Virus record (IMG/VR): IMGVR_UViG_3300033153_013649
Location: 95,838-159,837 of that record
Reading direction: 5' to 3' (one strand)
Source: a virus
Length of the DNA stretch: 64,000 nt
Shown here: piece by piece, positions 51,577 through 60,778 of the stretch
How positions within the stretch are numbered: position 1 is the stretch's first letter
How the letters are laid out: each line of letters starts with the position of its first letter
Made by a program: the position numbers and the translations under genes
Notes under the pieces: generated by a model
Seen by the model: only the letters and a program-made list of their open reading frames with translations
The model's database searches: none
What the model was told of the DNA's origin: nothing

Positions 51577-52677
51577 ATGTACAAAGATTTTAAGATTAAA
51601 TCAGAAGGAAAGATAGATTCGCCGTTTGAATTTGGTACTAATATTGATATAAACACTAATCTATTTTTTGTAGAATTAGGAGGAAATAACGAAAATATAA
51701 TCGCTTCAAATAAAAGTCAAGCAGACTTAGCTAAAATGATGATTAAAAGTATTAATATGCCTGATATCACATTTGAAGATTTAAATATATTCAAGGGAGG
51801 ATACGAAAAAACTTTTGCTGGCAGTAGAACGATTGGAGATTTTGAAATTACTTCTTATAATGATATAAATTCTGAAACTTTAAACTTTTGGAATAATTGG
51901 ATCAATTATATATTTGTTGGAAAGAAAGGTCTTTTTGACTATAGATCGTTTCCCGATGAATATAAATTAAATATTTCTATTGAAAAACTTGGACGAACTA
52001 ATTATAAAACAATTTCTAAATATAATCTTATTGGAGTTTATCCGAAAAATTTATCTGGTTTAAATCTCGATAAGTCTGGAGAATCTGCCCCCTTGGATTT
52101 TGTGATCGGCCTTTCTGTAGATCAAATTAAATTTGAAATTACAGAAAAAAAAGAAACAGAAGGAGAAGTAGAATTATTAAAACTAAGATCCGATCTTAAA
52201 AATCTCGACAAAGAAATGCAATGGCAAGTCACCAAAGGAAAATTAATAGATACTAATACTTTAAAAGATAAAATGAATCTTGCTGGTTTTGCTAGAGCTC
52301 GAGAGACAATTCAAGAAAAATTAAAAAGATCCGCGCAAGAAATACTAAAACAGGCAGCAAGAGAATTTGAAAAGAAAATTCGAGCTAGAATACCTCATCC
52401 TCTAGATGATATTTCTTTTCTCGATTGGCAGAAAAATATCCAAATATTATATGATGCTATAGAAGGATATACAAGAAATCAAATTCTTAAAGGAATAAAT
52501 GAATTAACGAGTATAGGAGGAAGAAAATCTAATATTTCTATCTCTTGGGATGAACCAACTAATACTTCGGGAGAGATTCCAGAAATTTCGTGGGATAATC
52601 CAACTAATACTCCGGCGGAAATTCCAGATTTCAGTTATCTTTTAAATTTTCCGCCAACAACAAATAAAAGGCCTTAA
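51577..52677 (+). CDS. Tail tube-like protein (gp19 family) with C-terminal extension
   Basis: 366 residues. Residues 1-190 have the gp19-type pattern: P-F-E-F-G-T-N, M-P-D-I-T-F, F-A-G-S-R-T-I-G-D-F-E-I-T-S-Y, T-L-N-F-W-N-N-W-I, then Y-N-L-I-G-V-Y-P. T4 gp19 is 163 residues, so about 170 are extra: a long coiled coil and a repeated S-W-D-E-P-T-N-T segment at the end. It may be a specialised tube or tube-baseplate protein. Confidence 0.65.
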   Translation: MYKDFKIKSEGKIDSPFEFGTNIDINTNLFFVELGGNNENIIASNKSQADLAKMMIKSINMPDITFEDLNIFKGGYEKTFAGSRTIGDFEITSYNDINSETLNFWNNWINYIFVGKKGLFDYRSFPDEYKLNISIEKLGRTNYKTISKYNLIGVYPKNLSGLNLDKSGESAPLDFVIGLSVDQIKFEITEKKETEGEVELLKLRSDLKNLDKEMQWQVTKGKLIDTNTLKDKMNLAGFARARETIQEKLKRSAQEILKQAAREFEKKIRARIPHPLDDISFLDWQKNIQILYDAIEGYTRNQILKGINELTSIGGRKSNISISWDEPTNTSGEIPEISWDNPTNTPAEIPDFSYLLNFPPTTNKRP

Positions 52678-52756
52678 TTCGAATCAAAATGCAAAGCAGT
52701 TAAAAATTATACGTAGAATTAAATTCCTAAAATATATAAAGAAACAGGAGTAAGGA

Positions 52757-53206
52757 ATGAAAAAGTTTTTTAAAAATTTAAATATCATACCTTATATTAT
52801 TGACGGAAAAACTTATTTTATTCGTGATATTTTTGATATAGATAAAATCTATTCTATTGTAGATAAATATATAAAAAATATCAAATTCTATGAAGTTCAT
52901 AAATTACAAGATGGAGACAAATGGGAAAGTTTAGCTTTAAAATACTATGGAAATCAAAAAATGTTCTGGATCCTGATATTAATAAACGAAATGGATGATC
53001 CTTATTATGATTTTGCTTTAACTCTTAGAGAAATTGCTAGAGCTACTTATTATAATAGTTTATCTGATCTAGCATTGCAAAATAGAATTGTAAATTATAA
53101 TAGAGCATTAATAAATAATGATACAAAAAGAGAACTAAGAATATTAAAACCTGAATATATTTCAAAATTTGAATTTGAAATATTTAACGTATTAAAAAAA
53201 TCTTAA
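52757..53206 (+). CDS. 53: Baseplate wedge protein gp53
   Basis: 149 residues. V-H-K-L-Q-D-G-D-K-W-E-S-L-A-L-K-Y-Y-G-N with M-F-W-I-L-I-L-I-N is the LysM-like core of T4 gp53, which joins wedges around the hub. The N-terminal F-F-K-N-L-N-I-I-P-Y-I fits family members. RBS AGGAGTAAGG. Confidence 0.8.
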   Translation: MKKFFKNLNIIPYIIDGKTYFIRDIFDIDKIYSIVDKYIKNIKFYEVHKLQDGDKWESLALKYYGNQKMFWILILINEMDDPYYDFALTLREIARATYYNSLSDLALQNRIVNYNRALINNDTKRELRILKPEYISKFEFEIFNVLKKS

Positions 53207-53220
53207 GGGAGAAAAATATT

Positions 53221-53949
53221 ATGTCTAAAGAATTTCAATTTACTTATAAAAGCATTATAACAGGAGAAGAAATTCCTTATAATGCGATGACTGTAAGAAA
53301 TCAAAGACAATTAATAGAAATATTAGAAAATATTGATTCTGGAGTCGAAGAAGATATAAATTTTATTCAATTATTAAAGAGAATATGTGGAGAACTGATA
53401 GGAATTCCATATACTAATTTATTTTATAATGATTTCGAATATCTAGTGTTTCTTATAAGATATAGGACTTACGGAGAAACTATAAGGTATCATCTTACTG
53501 ATGAATCTGGAGAATTTTTAAAGGGTCCTTCAGATAAAATTAGAGAATTCAAATTTAATATTCTTAAAGATATAAATGTTCCAAAGGTAAAAGATAAAAA
53601 AGCCAGAGCTGAAATAAAAATGGAGAACGGAGACATTGTTATTATTTCCCCTTTATATTGTGAAGAATATTTTAATTTGAATTTAGATGCAAGTGAAACA
53701 AAACTTGGTCTTGAATTAATTACTACTTCTCTAAGGAAATTTAAACGGGGAGATGATCAAATTAAAGAATTTTTTGATATTAATGAGAAAATAGAATATA
53801 TAGATAAATTATCTCTTAAAGATCTAAAACGACTAACAAAAAATTTCGAAACGTTTCCTAGAATATCTCTAAATAAAAAAGAAAATGTAGATGGTATGGT
53901 CTACAGAGTTTCTTTTGGAGATATGCGTTCAAATTTTTTCGAACTATAA
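53221..53949 (+). CDS. 26: Baseplate hub assembly protein, gp26-like
   Basis: 242 residues. E-F-Q-F-T-Y-K-S-I-I-T-G-E-E-I-P, L-I-E-I-L-E-N-I and Y-L-V-F-L-I-R-Y-R-T-Y-G match the T4_baseplate (gp26) family. T4 gp26 is 208 residues. Located between gp53-like and tape-measure genes as expected. A small frame without its own start follows. Confidence 0.7.
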   Translation: MSKEFQFTYKSIITGEEIPYNAMTVRNQRQLIEILENIDSGVEEDINFIQLLKRICGELIGIPYTNLFYNDFEYLVFLIRYRTYGETIRYHLTDESGEFLKGPSDKIREFKFNILKDINVPKVKDKKARAEIKMENGDIVIISPLYCEEYFNLNLDASETKLGLELITTSLRKFKRGDDQIKEFFDINEKIEYIDKLSLKDLKRLTKNFETFPRISLNKKENVDGMVYRVSFGDMRSNFFEL

Positions 53950-53951
53950 TA

Positions 53952-54134
53952 ACAAACGGGGTTAAATTACGAACCTTATATAATTTAATATATTTTTTGA
54001 AAAGAGAAATTGGATTAAGTATTCAGGAAATTGATAATCTACGACCTTTTGAAATTGATATTTTTGAAATGCTTTGGGTTATAGATGAAAAGAAAAAACA
54101 ACAAGCTCGAAAACAAAGGGAAAGAACAAGATAA
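53952..54134 (+). CDS. Small ORF without a standard early start, perhaps a frameshift extension
   Basis: The frame opens just after the gp26-like stop and encodes L-R-P-F-E-I-D-I-F-E-M-L-W-V-I-D-E-K-K-K-Q-Q, a conserved-looking helix. The first TTG (53997) comes late and has no RBS. The layout recalls tail-chaperone pairs in which a second product arises by frameshifting, but no clear slippery site was found. Confidence 0.45.
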   Translation, partial: TNGVKLRTLYNLIYFLKREIGLSIQEIDNLRPFEIDIFEMLWVIDEKKKQQARKQRERTR

Positions 54135-54137
54135 AAG

Positions 54138-54326
54138 ATGGAAACAATAAAACTATGTACGGCTAAAGAAAGATGGACAGGATGTCGAATTAAAAAGAAT
54201 CTTTGTTGTGTGTTTTGTGAATATTTAGACGAATGTTTGTATAAATTCGAACAAGATAAAAAAAATAAAATTAGACCTTGTGAACCAGGATTTGAAAAAA
54301 ATTGTGAATTTTTATCAGAGGTTTAA
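54138..54326 (+). CDS. Small cysteine-rich protein
   Basis: 62 residues with eight Cys (L-C-T, G-C, C-C-V-F-C, E-C-L, P-C-E, N-C-E), enough for two zinc or one iron-sulfur site. Lies inside the tail operon; possible assembly factor. Unrecognised. Confidence 0.55.
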   Translation: METIKLCTAKERWTGCRIKKNLCCVFCEYLDECLYKFEQDKKNKIRPCEPGFEKNCEFLSEV

Positions 54327-54815
54327 ATGCCAAATCCTCTTGAATTTATCAAAAAAAAGCTTAAGATTGGAGAATGGAAATTTCGAGGTTTTAAACCTGG
54401 ATATATTTACAGTTATAAGTATGATCCTAAATATCGAGATACCCTTGCTTATTATGATGGGTTCCCGTTGATCATTTTCCTTAAATTTGTTAAAGGAGGA
54501 TTCTACGGTTTGAATATTCATTTTACTCCAATGAAGATTCGAGAAAAGATGTTTAAACAATTTAAATATAAACAAGGAAAAAAAGAAGAAATAAGATCAG
54601 AATCCGTTTGGACAAGTTTAAATACTGTTAGAAGATATTTTCCAGTCATAATTCGTAGATATTTGACTGGGCATATAAGAGGAAGAATAATAGCTATTCC
54701 CCCAACAAAATATACTGTAGAAGAATTAAAAAACTTTCCAACAGAAAAATTTTTTAAACTTTCTTCAAATGAAATATTTAAAATTGCAATGCTACAAAGA
54801 AAGAGTAAAAAATAA
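54327..54815 (+). CDS. Hypothetical tail-operon protein
   Basis: 162 residues. P-G-Y-I-Y-S-Y-K-Y-D-P-K and Y-G-L-N-I-H-F-T-P-M-K-I-R are motifs I know only from large T4-like phages. Its start abuts the previous stop and its stop overlaps the tape-measure start (TAATG). Probably a baseplate or hub component. Confidence 0.6.
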   Translation: MPNPLEFIKKKLKIGEWKFRGFKPGYIYSYKYDPKYRDTLAYYDGFPLIIFLKFVKGGFYGLNIHFTPMKIREKMFKQFKYKQGKKEEIRSESVWTSLNTVRRYFPVIIRRYLTGHIRGRIIAIPPTKYTVEELKNFPTEKFFKLSSNEIFKIAMLQRKSKK

Positions 54816-56533
54816 TGGCAAAAGAATTAATTGAACGACAACAAGAAAGAAATATACAATTAGCTCAGGATCGATCACTGAAAAATATTGTGATTCAGAA
54901 TACAGAACTTTTAAAATTACGAAAAGAACAAAAAAATAGATCCGAAAAAGCAGATAAAGAATCAGCAAAGAAATTAAAAGATTTGTTTCAGAGAAAAGCA
55001 GAGGGAGAATCGGGGGTTTTAAAAAAGATGTTTGGGGAAGCTTTAGATAAAAATAGAAAATCTAGAGAAAAAAAAGACGTCGCAAGACAAAAACAATTAG
55101 TTAAAGAAATGTTAATTTCTAAAGGAGAAGATAGAAAATTAGCATTTAAACAATTACAAATTCTTCTTCAAAAACAAAAAAAAGAAAAAGATACTTTGAG
55201 GTCTTTTTTAGCTGGTAAATTAAAAGGAACAGAAGAAAGATCTGCATCACAACTAATATTTTCTAAATTTTCAAATCTTATAGGAAGACAACAAGGAGTA
55301 TTAAAAAAGGAAGCAATTTCTATATTTAACGAACAAAAAGATATTGTCCAGGCAGGAATCGAAAAATCAGAAGAAAGAGAGAAATTTGCAGAGGAAAAAA
55401 AAGAAAGAAGAAATATAGAACTTGCGGCAGAAATTAATACAAGCACAATTAAAGATGATAAGATAAGAGAAGAATCTAATAAACATCTCGGCCTTCTTGT
55501 TAAAGAAAATGTTTCTATTAATCATTTTTTAAGTGAATCTCAAAAATATCAACTTAGAAATGAAAAAGAATCTGATAGAGAACATAAAGAAGAAATTGCT
55601 AAATTAGAAGGAATTCGTCATGATTTAGGAATCATATCTCAATTAAAGCAATCAAGAGAAACGGGATGGGCAGGTAGTATACAAAGAGGAGAAGGAGAGG
55701 GAAGAGGAGGAGGAAATTTATTTACTACGGGCGCAAGTCTCCTTTATATAGGAGGAAAATTAAAAAGAATCTGGAAATATTTATTTAAAGATAAAAGCCT
55801 TTTCGGAAAAATCGGAGAAAAAATCGGAGGGGGAAAAGAATTAATAGGAAAAGGATTCAAAGGGGCTAAAAGCCTTTTCGGAAAAATCGGAGAAAAAATC
55901 GGGATAAAAGAATTAGCAAAAGTAGGACCTAAAGGAACTAAAGGCCTTTTCGGAAAAATCGGAGAAAAGCTCGGAATAAAATTACTTCTTAAAGGCGGTA
56001 CAAAATCAGCTCTTAAAAAAATTCCATTAATCGGATTAGCAGCAGGAATAGGATTTGGAATTGAGAGATTACTTTCTTCAAAGGATTCCCTCGGAGCGGC
56101 AGGAGAAGCTGTATCAGGACTTGCAAGTACTATACCCTTTGTAGGTACTGCAATAAGTTCTCTTCTCGATGCAGAACTAATATATAGAGATATACTCGAA
56201 GAACGTATAAAAAAATTCGAAAAAGGTGTTTCTTATAAGATTAACGAGTTAGGAGAATTAGAAGAAATTAAACCAAAAACTATTCCAACTAGAGAATCCG
56301 CGACTAAAAAAATGCAAAGAAAAAATAAAGAGGCTGAAGATATTGTCCTCAATGAAATAAGAAATATAACAAATAATAGAGAAGCTCTAATGACTCAACC
56401 TGTTTATGTAACGAATAATAATTCTATTCTTCAATCTGCTCCTCCTCCTCCAGTAACTCAACCGATAGTTTCTTCTAAGAATTTTACAGAAGAACATATA
56501 ATTCTTAAATTAGTAGAAAGAGGGGTATTATAA
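54815..56533 (+). CDS. Tape-measure/hub protein candidate (gp29-like position)
   Basis: 572 residues, close in size to T4 gp29 (590). Residues 1-270 are highly charged coiled coil. Residues 325-400 carry three copies of a S/G-L-F-G-K-I-G-E-K-[IL]-G repeat, then hydrophobic glycine-rich segments (L-I-G-L-A-A-G-I-G-F-G and G-T-A-I-S-S-L-L) that could insert into a membrane. The end has a Pro-rich linker and a short helix. Position between baseplate genes supports tape measure. Confidence 0.65.
   Translation: MAKELIERQQERNIQLAQDRSLKNIVIQNTELLKLRKEQKNRSEKADKESAKKLKDLFQRKAEGESGVLKKMFGEALDKNRKSREKKDVARQKQLVKEMLISKGEDRKLAFKQLQILLQKQKKEKDTLRSFLAGKLKGTEERSASQLIFSKFSNLIGRQQGVLKKEAISIFNEQKDIVQAGIEKSEEREKFAEEKKERRNIELAAEINTSTIKDDKIREESNKHLGLLVKENVSINHFLSESQKYQLRNEKESDREHKEEIAKLEGIRHDLGIISQLKQSRETGWAGSIQRGEGEGRGGGNLFTTGASLLYIGGKLKRIWKYLFKDKSLFGKIGEKIGGGKELIGKGFKGAKSLFGKIGEKIGIKELAKVGPKGTKGLFGKIGEKLGIKLLLKGGTKSALKKIPLIGLAAGIGFGIERLLSSKDSLGAAGEAVSGLASTIPFVGTAISSLLDAELIYRDILEERIKKFEKGVSYKINELGELEEIKPKTIPTRESATKKMQRKNKEAEDIVLNEIRNITNNREALMTQPVYVTNNNSILQSAPPPPVTQPIVSSKNFTEEHIILKLVERGVL
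55795..55980 (+). repeat. Three diverged 11-codon repeats in the tape-measure gene
   Basis: CTTTTCGGAAAAATCGGAGA occurs at about 55798, 55873 and 55947, each encoding L-F-G-K-I-G-E-K followed by L/I-G. Spacing is about 75 bases. Copy-number change here could alter tail length. Confidence 0.8.
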
Positions 56534-56534
56534 T

Positions 56535-57308
56535 ATGCCTACTTACCGATATCCTTCAAAATCATCGATAACTACTAATTATCGAATGATTCTTTTTGAA
56601 GAAATATCTTTTAAAAATTCTCTAGAATTAGATGACGTTTCAGGAGCAAGAAGGATATCTAATGATCTTTTTATTAAAAATCACATATATTTAGAGATGC
56701 CTTCTTCTATAGATATTTCTGAATCTCATTCTTGGGAACAGCAAGATATATTAGCAGGATCTATGGGAAAAATAGCAGCTGAATCAGCAAGAGATTGGGC
56801 AGTAGGTCTTGCACAAGGTATTTCAAATCTAATGCCAGGAGATAATACTGGAACTAATATATTAAATAAAGCAACTGGATCAGCAGCTTTAAGTAGAGGG
56901 GTTAATTATTTAGCAAATCCTCATAAAGCAATAATTTATTCCGGAACAGCACAGAGAGATATATTATTTGAAATACCTTTTTATGCAGAAAATATATCAG
57001 AAGCAAAAGAAATAATTAAGATTATTAATATTTTTAAAGAAGGATCAAGAGGGAAAATGACAGAAAGTGTAGGCATTAAAAGTCCTGATGTTTGGCATAT
57101 TAAAGTACCTATATTAGAAGAAAGAGGAAACGAAGTAATCCAAGAACTCGCAGATTTAGGAACTATTCCGTTCGCTTTAGTAAGTATAAATCTATCTATT
57201 AATTCTAAAATTTTGTATCATCAAAAATATCCTGTACATGTACAAGGAACTTTACGTTTCCAAGAAATTGCTCCTAGATATGCAGGGGTACAGGATTATA
57301 ATTTATAA
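56535..57308 (+). CDS. Baseplate tube cap/initiator, gp48/gp54-like
   Basis: 257 residues. L-A-N-P-H-K-A-I-I-Y-S-G-T-A-Q-R-D-I-L-F and F-Y-A-E-N-I-S-E-A-K-E-I-I-K match the tube-like domain of T4 gp48/gp54, which cap the hub and start tube growth. A middle segment (G-M-L-style Gly/Ala helix) is an insertion. Only one such gene is seen; it may serve for both. Confidence 0.65.
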   Translation: MPTYRYPSKSSITTNYRMILFEEISFKNSLELDDVSGARRISNDLFIKNHIYLEMPSSIDISESHSWEQQDILAGSMGKIAAESARDWAVGLAQGISNLMPGDNTGTNILNKATGSAALSRGVNYLANPHKAIIYSGTAQRDILFEIPFYAENISEAKEIIKIINIFKEGSRGKMTESVGIKSPDVWHIKVPILEERGNEVIQELADLGTIPFALVSINLSINSKILYHQKYPVHVQGTLRFQEIAPRYAGVQDYNL

Positions 57309-57311
57309 ATA
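57304..57311 (+). promoter_or_regulatory. Possible late promoter TATAAATA for the portal gene
   Basis: The octamer overlaps the end of the tube-cap gene and lies 21 bases before the portal start. Placement is typical of T4 late promoters. Confidence 0.5.
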
Positions 57312-57332
57312 AATAAAAAAGGATAATAACTT

Positions 57333-59180
57333 GTGGATCTTTTTAATTGGTTAAAAAGAAACAAAGAAGACGATTTTAAATCAGATGCAGAAAGAGATAT
57401 ATCTAATGTTGGTGTTGATACTAAAGATATATCCTATGATTTAGCTGCATCTGCTAATGATTACATACCAAATATAGTTGGAACTCATTCTTCAGGAGTA
57501 TTTACTGGAGCATTTGGAGGATTATATTTAAGTCAAACTAAAAATACTTTTCCTCTTTATGCTATGCATGCTCTTGTAAAATCATATCAATGGATGGCTC
57601 AAGATCCAGATATAAATTTTGCAATCGATGAAATTATTAATGAAATGACCGTAACAGATGATAAAGATGAAATATTAGATTTAAATCTAGATAAACTCGA
57701 TTTTCAAGATAATATTAAAGAAAAAATGTTAGAAGAATTTAAAGTTATAATAAATCTTTTAGATTTTAATAATACAGCACATATTCAACTTCATAATTTT
57801 TTCGTAAACGGTAGGGTATTTTATAAAATAGATGTTAATAAAAAACGAATAGAAGAAGGTATTAAAGAAATAAAAAATATTTCCCCTTTTGATGTAGTTG
57901 CTTATTTTGACGGAGAAGGTGTAGCTAGTGTTACGGGTACAAAAAAACCAATTAATACTAAAGGAGAGCCAATTAGTTTTCAAGAAGGATATATAATTAC
58001 AGAAAATGCTTTTAGAAGTATTTATAATCTAGGTCTTACTTCTACTGCATTTGTACATCAAAAGGAATCACAAAAATTTACTAAAGAATATTTTGCTATC
58101 CCTAAAGAGCTAATGATATATCAACATTCCGGTCTTATTGATTGGAGATACAACGTTCCAATTTCTCATTTACAACTTGTCTTAAAAACTTTAAATCAGC
58201 TTAGATTACTTCGAGATGCAATGATTATTTATCGCCTTACTCGAGCACCCGAACGCTTTTTATTCAACGTTGAAGTTGGAAAAATGCCACCTACTAAAGC
58301 TCAGGAATATGTCGAAAAAGTATCTCATGCCTTAAAACAAAATATTGTTTATGATCCAGAACTTGGAACTTTTAAAGACGAATCTGATAAATTATCAATT
58401 TATAAAGATTGGTTTTTCCCTCAACAAGATGGAAAAGGAACTTCTGTAGAAACTATTCAATCTAATAACATGACAGAACAGCTAGAAGAAGTTCAAGAAT
58501 TACAGAGAACTTTATATCGTCAACTTAAGATTCCCTTTCAAAGATTTTTACAAGAAGATGGAGTAAGAATATTTTCTAACGAAGGAGAAATTGAATATTC
58601 AGAAATAAAATTTTACAAATACATAAAGAAACTTCAGATTCAATTCAACTTTGTAATCAAAGAGTTGTTCAAAAAACAATTAGTAATGAAAAAAATTATT
58701 GATGCTGATACTTTTGATAAAATAAAGAACGATATTAAAGTACTTTGGGGATCTGAAAATATATATCAAAAAACAAAAGAAATTGGAATTCTTCGTAGAA
58801 AAATTGCTCTTCTAAGTGAAATTCAGGAACATGTTGGAAGATATGGTATTAGCGAAGAATGGATAATAAAATATATTATGAGATTTAATGCAGAAGAAAT
58901 TAAAGAAGCAGAAAAAATTATTATTGATGAACTTAAAAAAGAAAATTATAAACAACAAATTCGAGATGGAGATATAAAATTCAACGAAAACGGAGAAGAG
59001 ATGGTCGAAGATGACGAGACAGGTGAAATGATAACCAAAAAGGAAAGAGAAAAACGGAATAAAGAAAAAGCAGCAGCAGAAGAAAAACCAGAAGAAGAGG
59101 AAGAACCGGAAGAAGAGGAAGAGGAAGAAGGGGAAGAGGAAGAAGAGGAGGAAGAACCAGAAGAAAAGAAAGAAGGTTAA
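57333..59180 (+). CDS. 20: Portal protein gp20
   Basis: 615 residues, GTG start after AAAAAGGATAATAAC. D-P-D-I-N-F-A-I-D-E-I-I-N-E-M (typical portal wing), F-V-N-G-R-V-F-Y-K-I-D, W-R-Y-N-V-P-I-S-H-L-Q and R-L-T-R-A-P-E-R-F follow T4 gp20 (524 residues). The extra length is a C-terminal tail of almost pure Glu with Pro and Gly. It forms the dodecameric DNA gate at the head vertex. Confidence 0.9.
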   Translation: MDLFNWLKRNKEDDFKSDAERDISNVGVDTKDISYDLAASANDYIPNIVGTHSSGVFTGAFGGLYLSQTKNTFPLYAMHALVKSYQWMAQDPDINFAIDEIINEMTVTDDKDEILDLNLDKLDFQDNIKEKMLEEFKVIINLLDFNNTAHIQLHNFFVNGRVFYKIDVNKKRIEEGIKEIKNISPFDVVAYFDGEGVASVTGTKKPINTKGEPISFQEGYIITENAFRSIYNLGLTSTAFVHQKESQKFTKEYFAIPKELMIYQHSGLIDWRYNVPISHLQLVLKTLNQLRLLRDAMIIYRLTRAPERFLFNVEVGKMPPTKAQEYVEKVSHALKQNIVYDPELGTFKDESDKLSIYKDWFFPQQDGKGTSVETIQSNNMTEQLEEVQELQRTLYRQLKIPFQRFLQEDGVRIFSNEGEIEYSEIKFYKYIKKLQIQFNFVIKELFKKQLVMKKIIDADTFDKIKNDIKVLWGSENIYQKTKEIGILRRKIALLSEIQEHVGRYGISEEWIIKYIMRFNAEEIKEAEKIIIDELKKENYKQQIRDGDIKFNENGEEMVEDDETGEMITKKEREKRNKEKAAAEEKPEEEEEPEEEEEEEGEEEEEEEEPEEKKEG

Positions 59181-59462
59181 ATGAAAACAACACTTAAAAT
59201 ATTACTAATTATAGGATTTTTATTAACTTCGATTAATATTCATCCAGCAAATACCGGACCAGATCTAGATTCTCTAATCAGAAAATCTGAAGCTAAGACG
59301 AGATATATTTGTAATTTTGAAGGAGCAAAAGTATATATTGCTTATAAAGAAGTTTCACCTGATATTTTATTGAGAATAATTGCTAAAGAATATCCTTCAA
59401 AAAGCAAAGGACAATCTGAAATAGTTAAAATAGATACAATTAAATATGTAAAAGTAAAATGA
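59181..59462 (+). CDS. Small secreted protein
   Basis: 93 residues with a signal-like N-terminus (L-K-I-L-L-I-I-G-F-L-L-T-S-I-N-I), then a compact alpha/beta body with one Cys. Starts right after the portal stop and overlaps the next gene (ATGA). Possibly a periplasmic partner of the following membrane protein. Confidence 0.55.
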   Translation: MKTTLKILLIIGFLLTSINIHPANTGPDLDSLIRKSEAKTRYICNFEGAKVYIAYKEVSPDILLRIIAKEYPSKSKGQSEIVKIDTIKYVKVK

Positions 59463-59809
59463 AATTATTAGATAAATATTTAATAGCTGGATTAGTATTT
59501 TTTATGCTAACAACCTTTTATTTAATTTCTAAGCCAACTGAAATTGAACAGGTTCCCGGTGCTCCTATAGTTACGATAGAAGAAGATAATATTGATTATA
59601 GTTACTTAGTAAAAGAGAAAACAGATCCAATTTCTAAAAAAACCGGATTAGTATTTTATAGAAGAGAAAAATCAATATTAGAAAAAGAGGTTATAGGAAA
59701 TATTACCACTAAAGATGGTGGATTAATCGGATTTATATTAACAACAATATTATTATTAGCAAAAGAAAAAATTGTAATTACATTAAAGAAATTATTTTCG
59801 GGAGATTAA
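59459..59809 (+). CDS. Membrane protein
   Basis: 116 residues: a signal-anchor-like segment at residues 7-24 (L-I-A-G-L-V-F-F-M-L), a charged middle and a second hydrophobic stretch (L-I-G-F-I-L-T-T-I-L-L-L). Coupled to the upstream secreted protein. Together they could be a spanin-like or superinfection-exclusion pair; unproven. Confidence 0.5.
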   Translation: MKLLDKYLIAGLVFFMLTTFYLISKPTEIEQVPGAPIVTIEEDNIDYSYLVKEKTDPISKKTGLVFYRREKSILEKEVIGNITTKDGGLIGFILTTILLLAKEKIVITLKKLFSGD

Positions 59810-59810
59810 T

Positions 59811-59972
59811 GTGACTAAATATCATCAAGCGATAAATGAGAAAAGAGGATTAAAATTGATCGACAAGATATTTGCTGGATTAGAAACAATTCCAGAATTT
59901 AAAAATCTTTCTATGGATAAACAAGGAGAAATTTCTATTGCTGTAGAAAAAATGATAAAAGGTAAAATTTAA
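59811..59972 (+). CDS. Small protein in prohead-gene position, GTG start
   Basis: 53 residues from GTG 59811 after GGGAGATTAAT; an overlapping ATG would stop at once. Starts V-T-K-Y-H-Q-A-I-N-E, loosely tag-like. T4 has small prohead core genes (67, 68) after the portal gene, so a core role is possible. Weak evidence. Confidence 0.45.
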   Translation: MTKYHQAINEKRGLKLIDKIFAGLETIPEFKNLSMDKQGEISIAVEKMIKGKI

Positions 59973-59987
59973 AAAAGGAAAATTGAA

Positions 59988-60335
59988 ATGTCAAATAATA
60001 ATTATGTTAAAAGAGTAGGGGAAAAGATAGCTGCTGCTCTCATTAATAATTATAAAAAAGAAGATTCTTCTACTTTATTAAATGAAAAATCATCTTCTAA
60101 GAAAAAATCAACAGTTGAAGAATTTAGAGAAGAAATTTCATCCGCAGAAAGTGAAATAACTTATATTAGAAAAGAATTGATTAAATTAGAAAAATTCTTG
60201 GGAAAGATTTCTAAAAATGCAACTTCAAACGATTTAAATGAAATCATTAAAACCTTTAAAGATATTAAACATAATGGAGAATTCCTCGTTGAAATTGGCA
60301 AAATTGGAATGTCTTTAGATGTAGAAACGAAATAA
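59988..60335 (+). CDS. Coiled-coil protein, possible prohead core
   Basis: 115 residues, charged and helical; residues 45-80 (F-R-E-E-I-S-S-A-E-S-E-I-T-Y-I-R-K-E-L) are coiled coil. Lies where T4 keeps scaffold/core genes. RBS AAAAAGGAAAATT. Not recognisable by sequence. Confidence 0.5.
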   Translation: MSNNNYVKRVGEKIAAALINNYKKEDSSTLLNEKSSSKKKSTVEEFREEISSAESEITYIRKELIKLEKFLGKISKNATSNDLNEIIKTFKDIKHNGEFLVEIGKIGMSLDVETK

Positions 60336-60349
60336 AAAAGGAAATTTTA

Positions 60350-60775
60350 ATGATAAGGTTTAAAGAATTATTCAAGAAAAAAATGATAGAAGAAGGGGAG
60401 GAAAGCGTTTCTTCTTACAGCTCTTCTGGAGCAGAAAATACGGATATAGCGAGAGCTCCCGCGCGTATCGGTAAAAAGAAGAAAAAGATTTTAAAAAAAG
60501 AAATTCCGAGTGTATCTGAAAAACTATTCGATCAATCATTACTTCCAACTGGATATGTTTTTGTAGGAAAATCTGATAAAGAAGTTTCTGTCCGAACATT
60601 AAAATATCCCGGTTTGGATATTTTTATCCAATATGATAAAAATGATAATATTACTTTTTTTAGAGTATATGATTGGGAAAAAGAAGAAACAAACCTATTT
60701 TTATATAAAAACGGAAAAGTAAAGGAATCTAAAGGTAAAGGAAGATTGATTGCTAAAGATTTTGGATTAATTTAA
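60350..60775 (+). CDS. Tagged putative internal protein in head operon
   Basis: 141 residues starting M-I-R-F-K-E-L-F-K-K-K-M-I-E-E-G, a tag variant with an M-I-E-E site. A Ser-rich then Lys-rich linker leads to a small alpha/beta domain (L-P-T-G-Y-V-F-V-G-K-S). Its place among head genes supports a head role for the tag. Confidence 0.55.
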   Translation: MIRFKELFKKKMIEEGEESVSSYSSSGAENTDIARAPARIGKKKKKILKKEIPSVSEKLFDQSLLPTGYVFVGKSDKEVSVRTLKYPGLDIFIQYDKNDNITFFRVYDWEKEETNLFLYKNGKVKESKGKGRLIAKDFGLI

Positions 60776-60778
60776 TAT

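Noticed and set aside
55168-55446. Minus-strand open frames over tail genes, and the Leu/Pro-rich one at 58981-59193
   Set aside because: Shadows of coding sequence; the last is the reverse of the Glu-rich portal tail.
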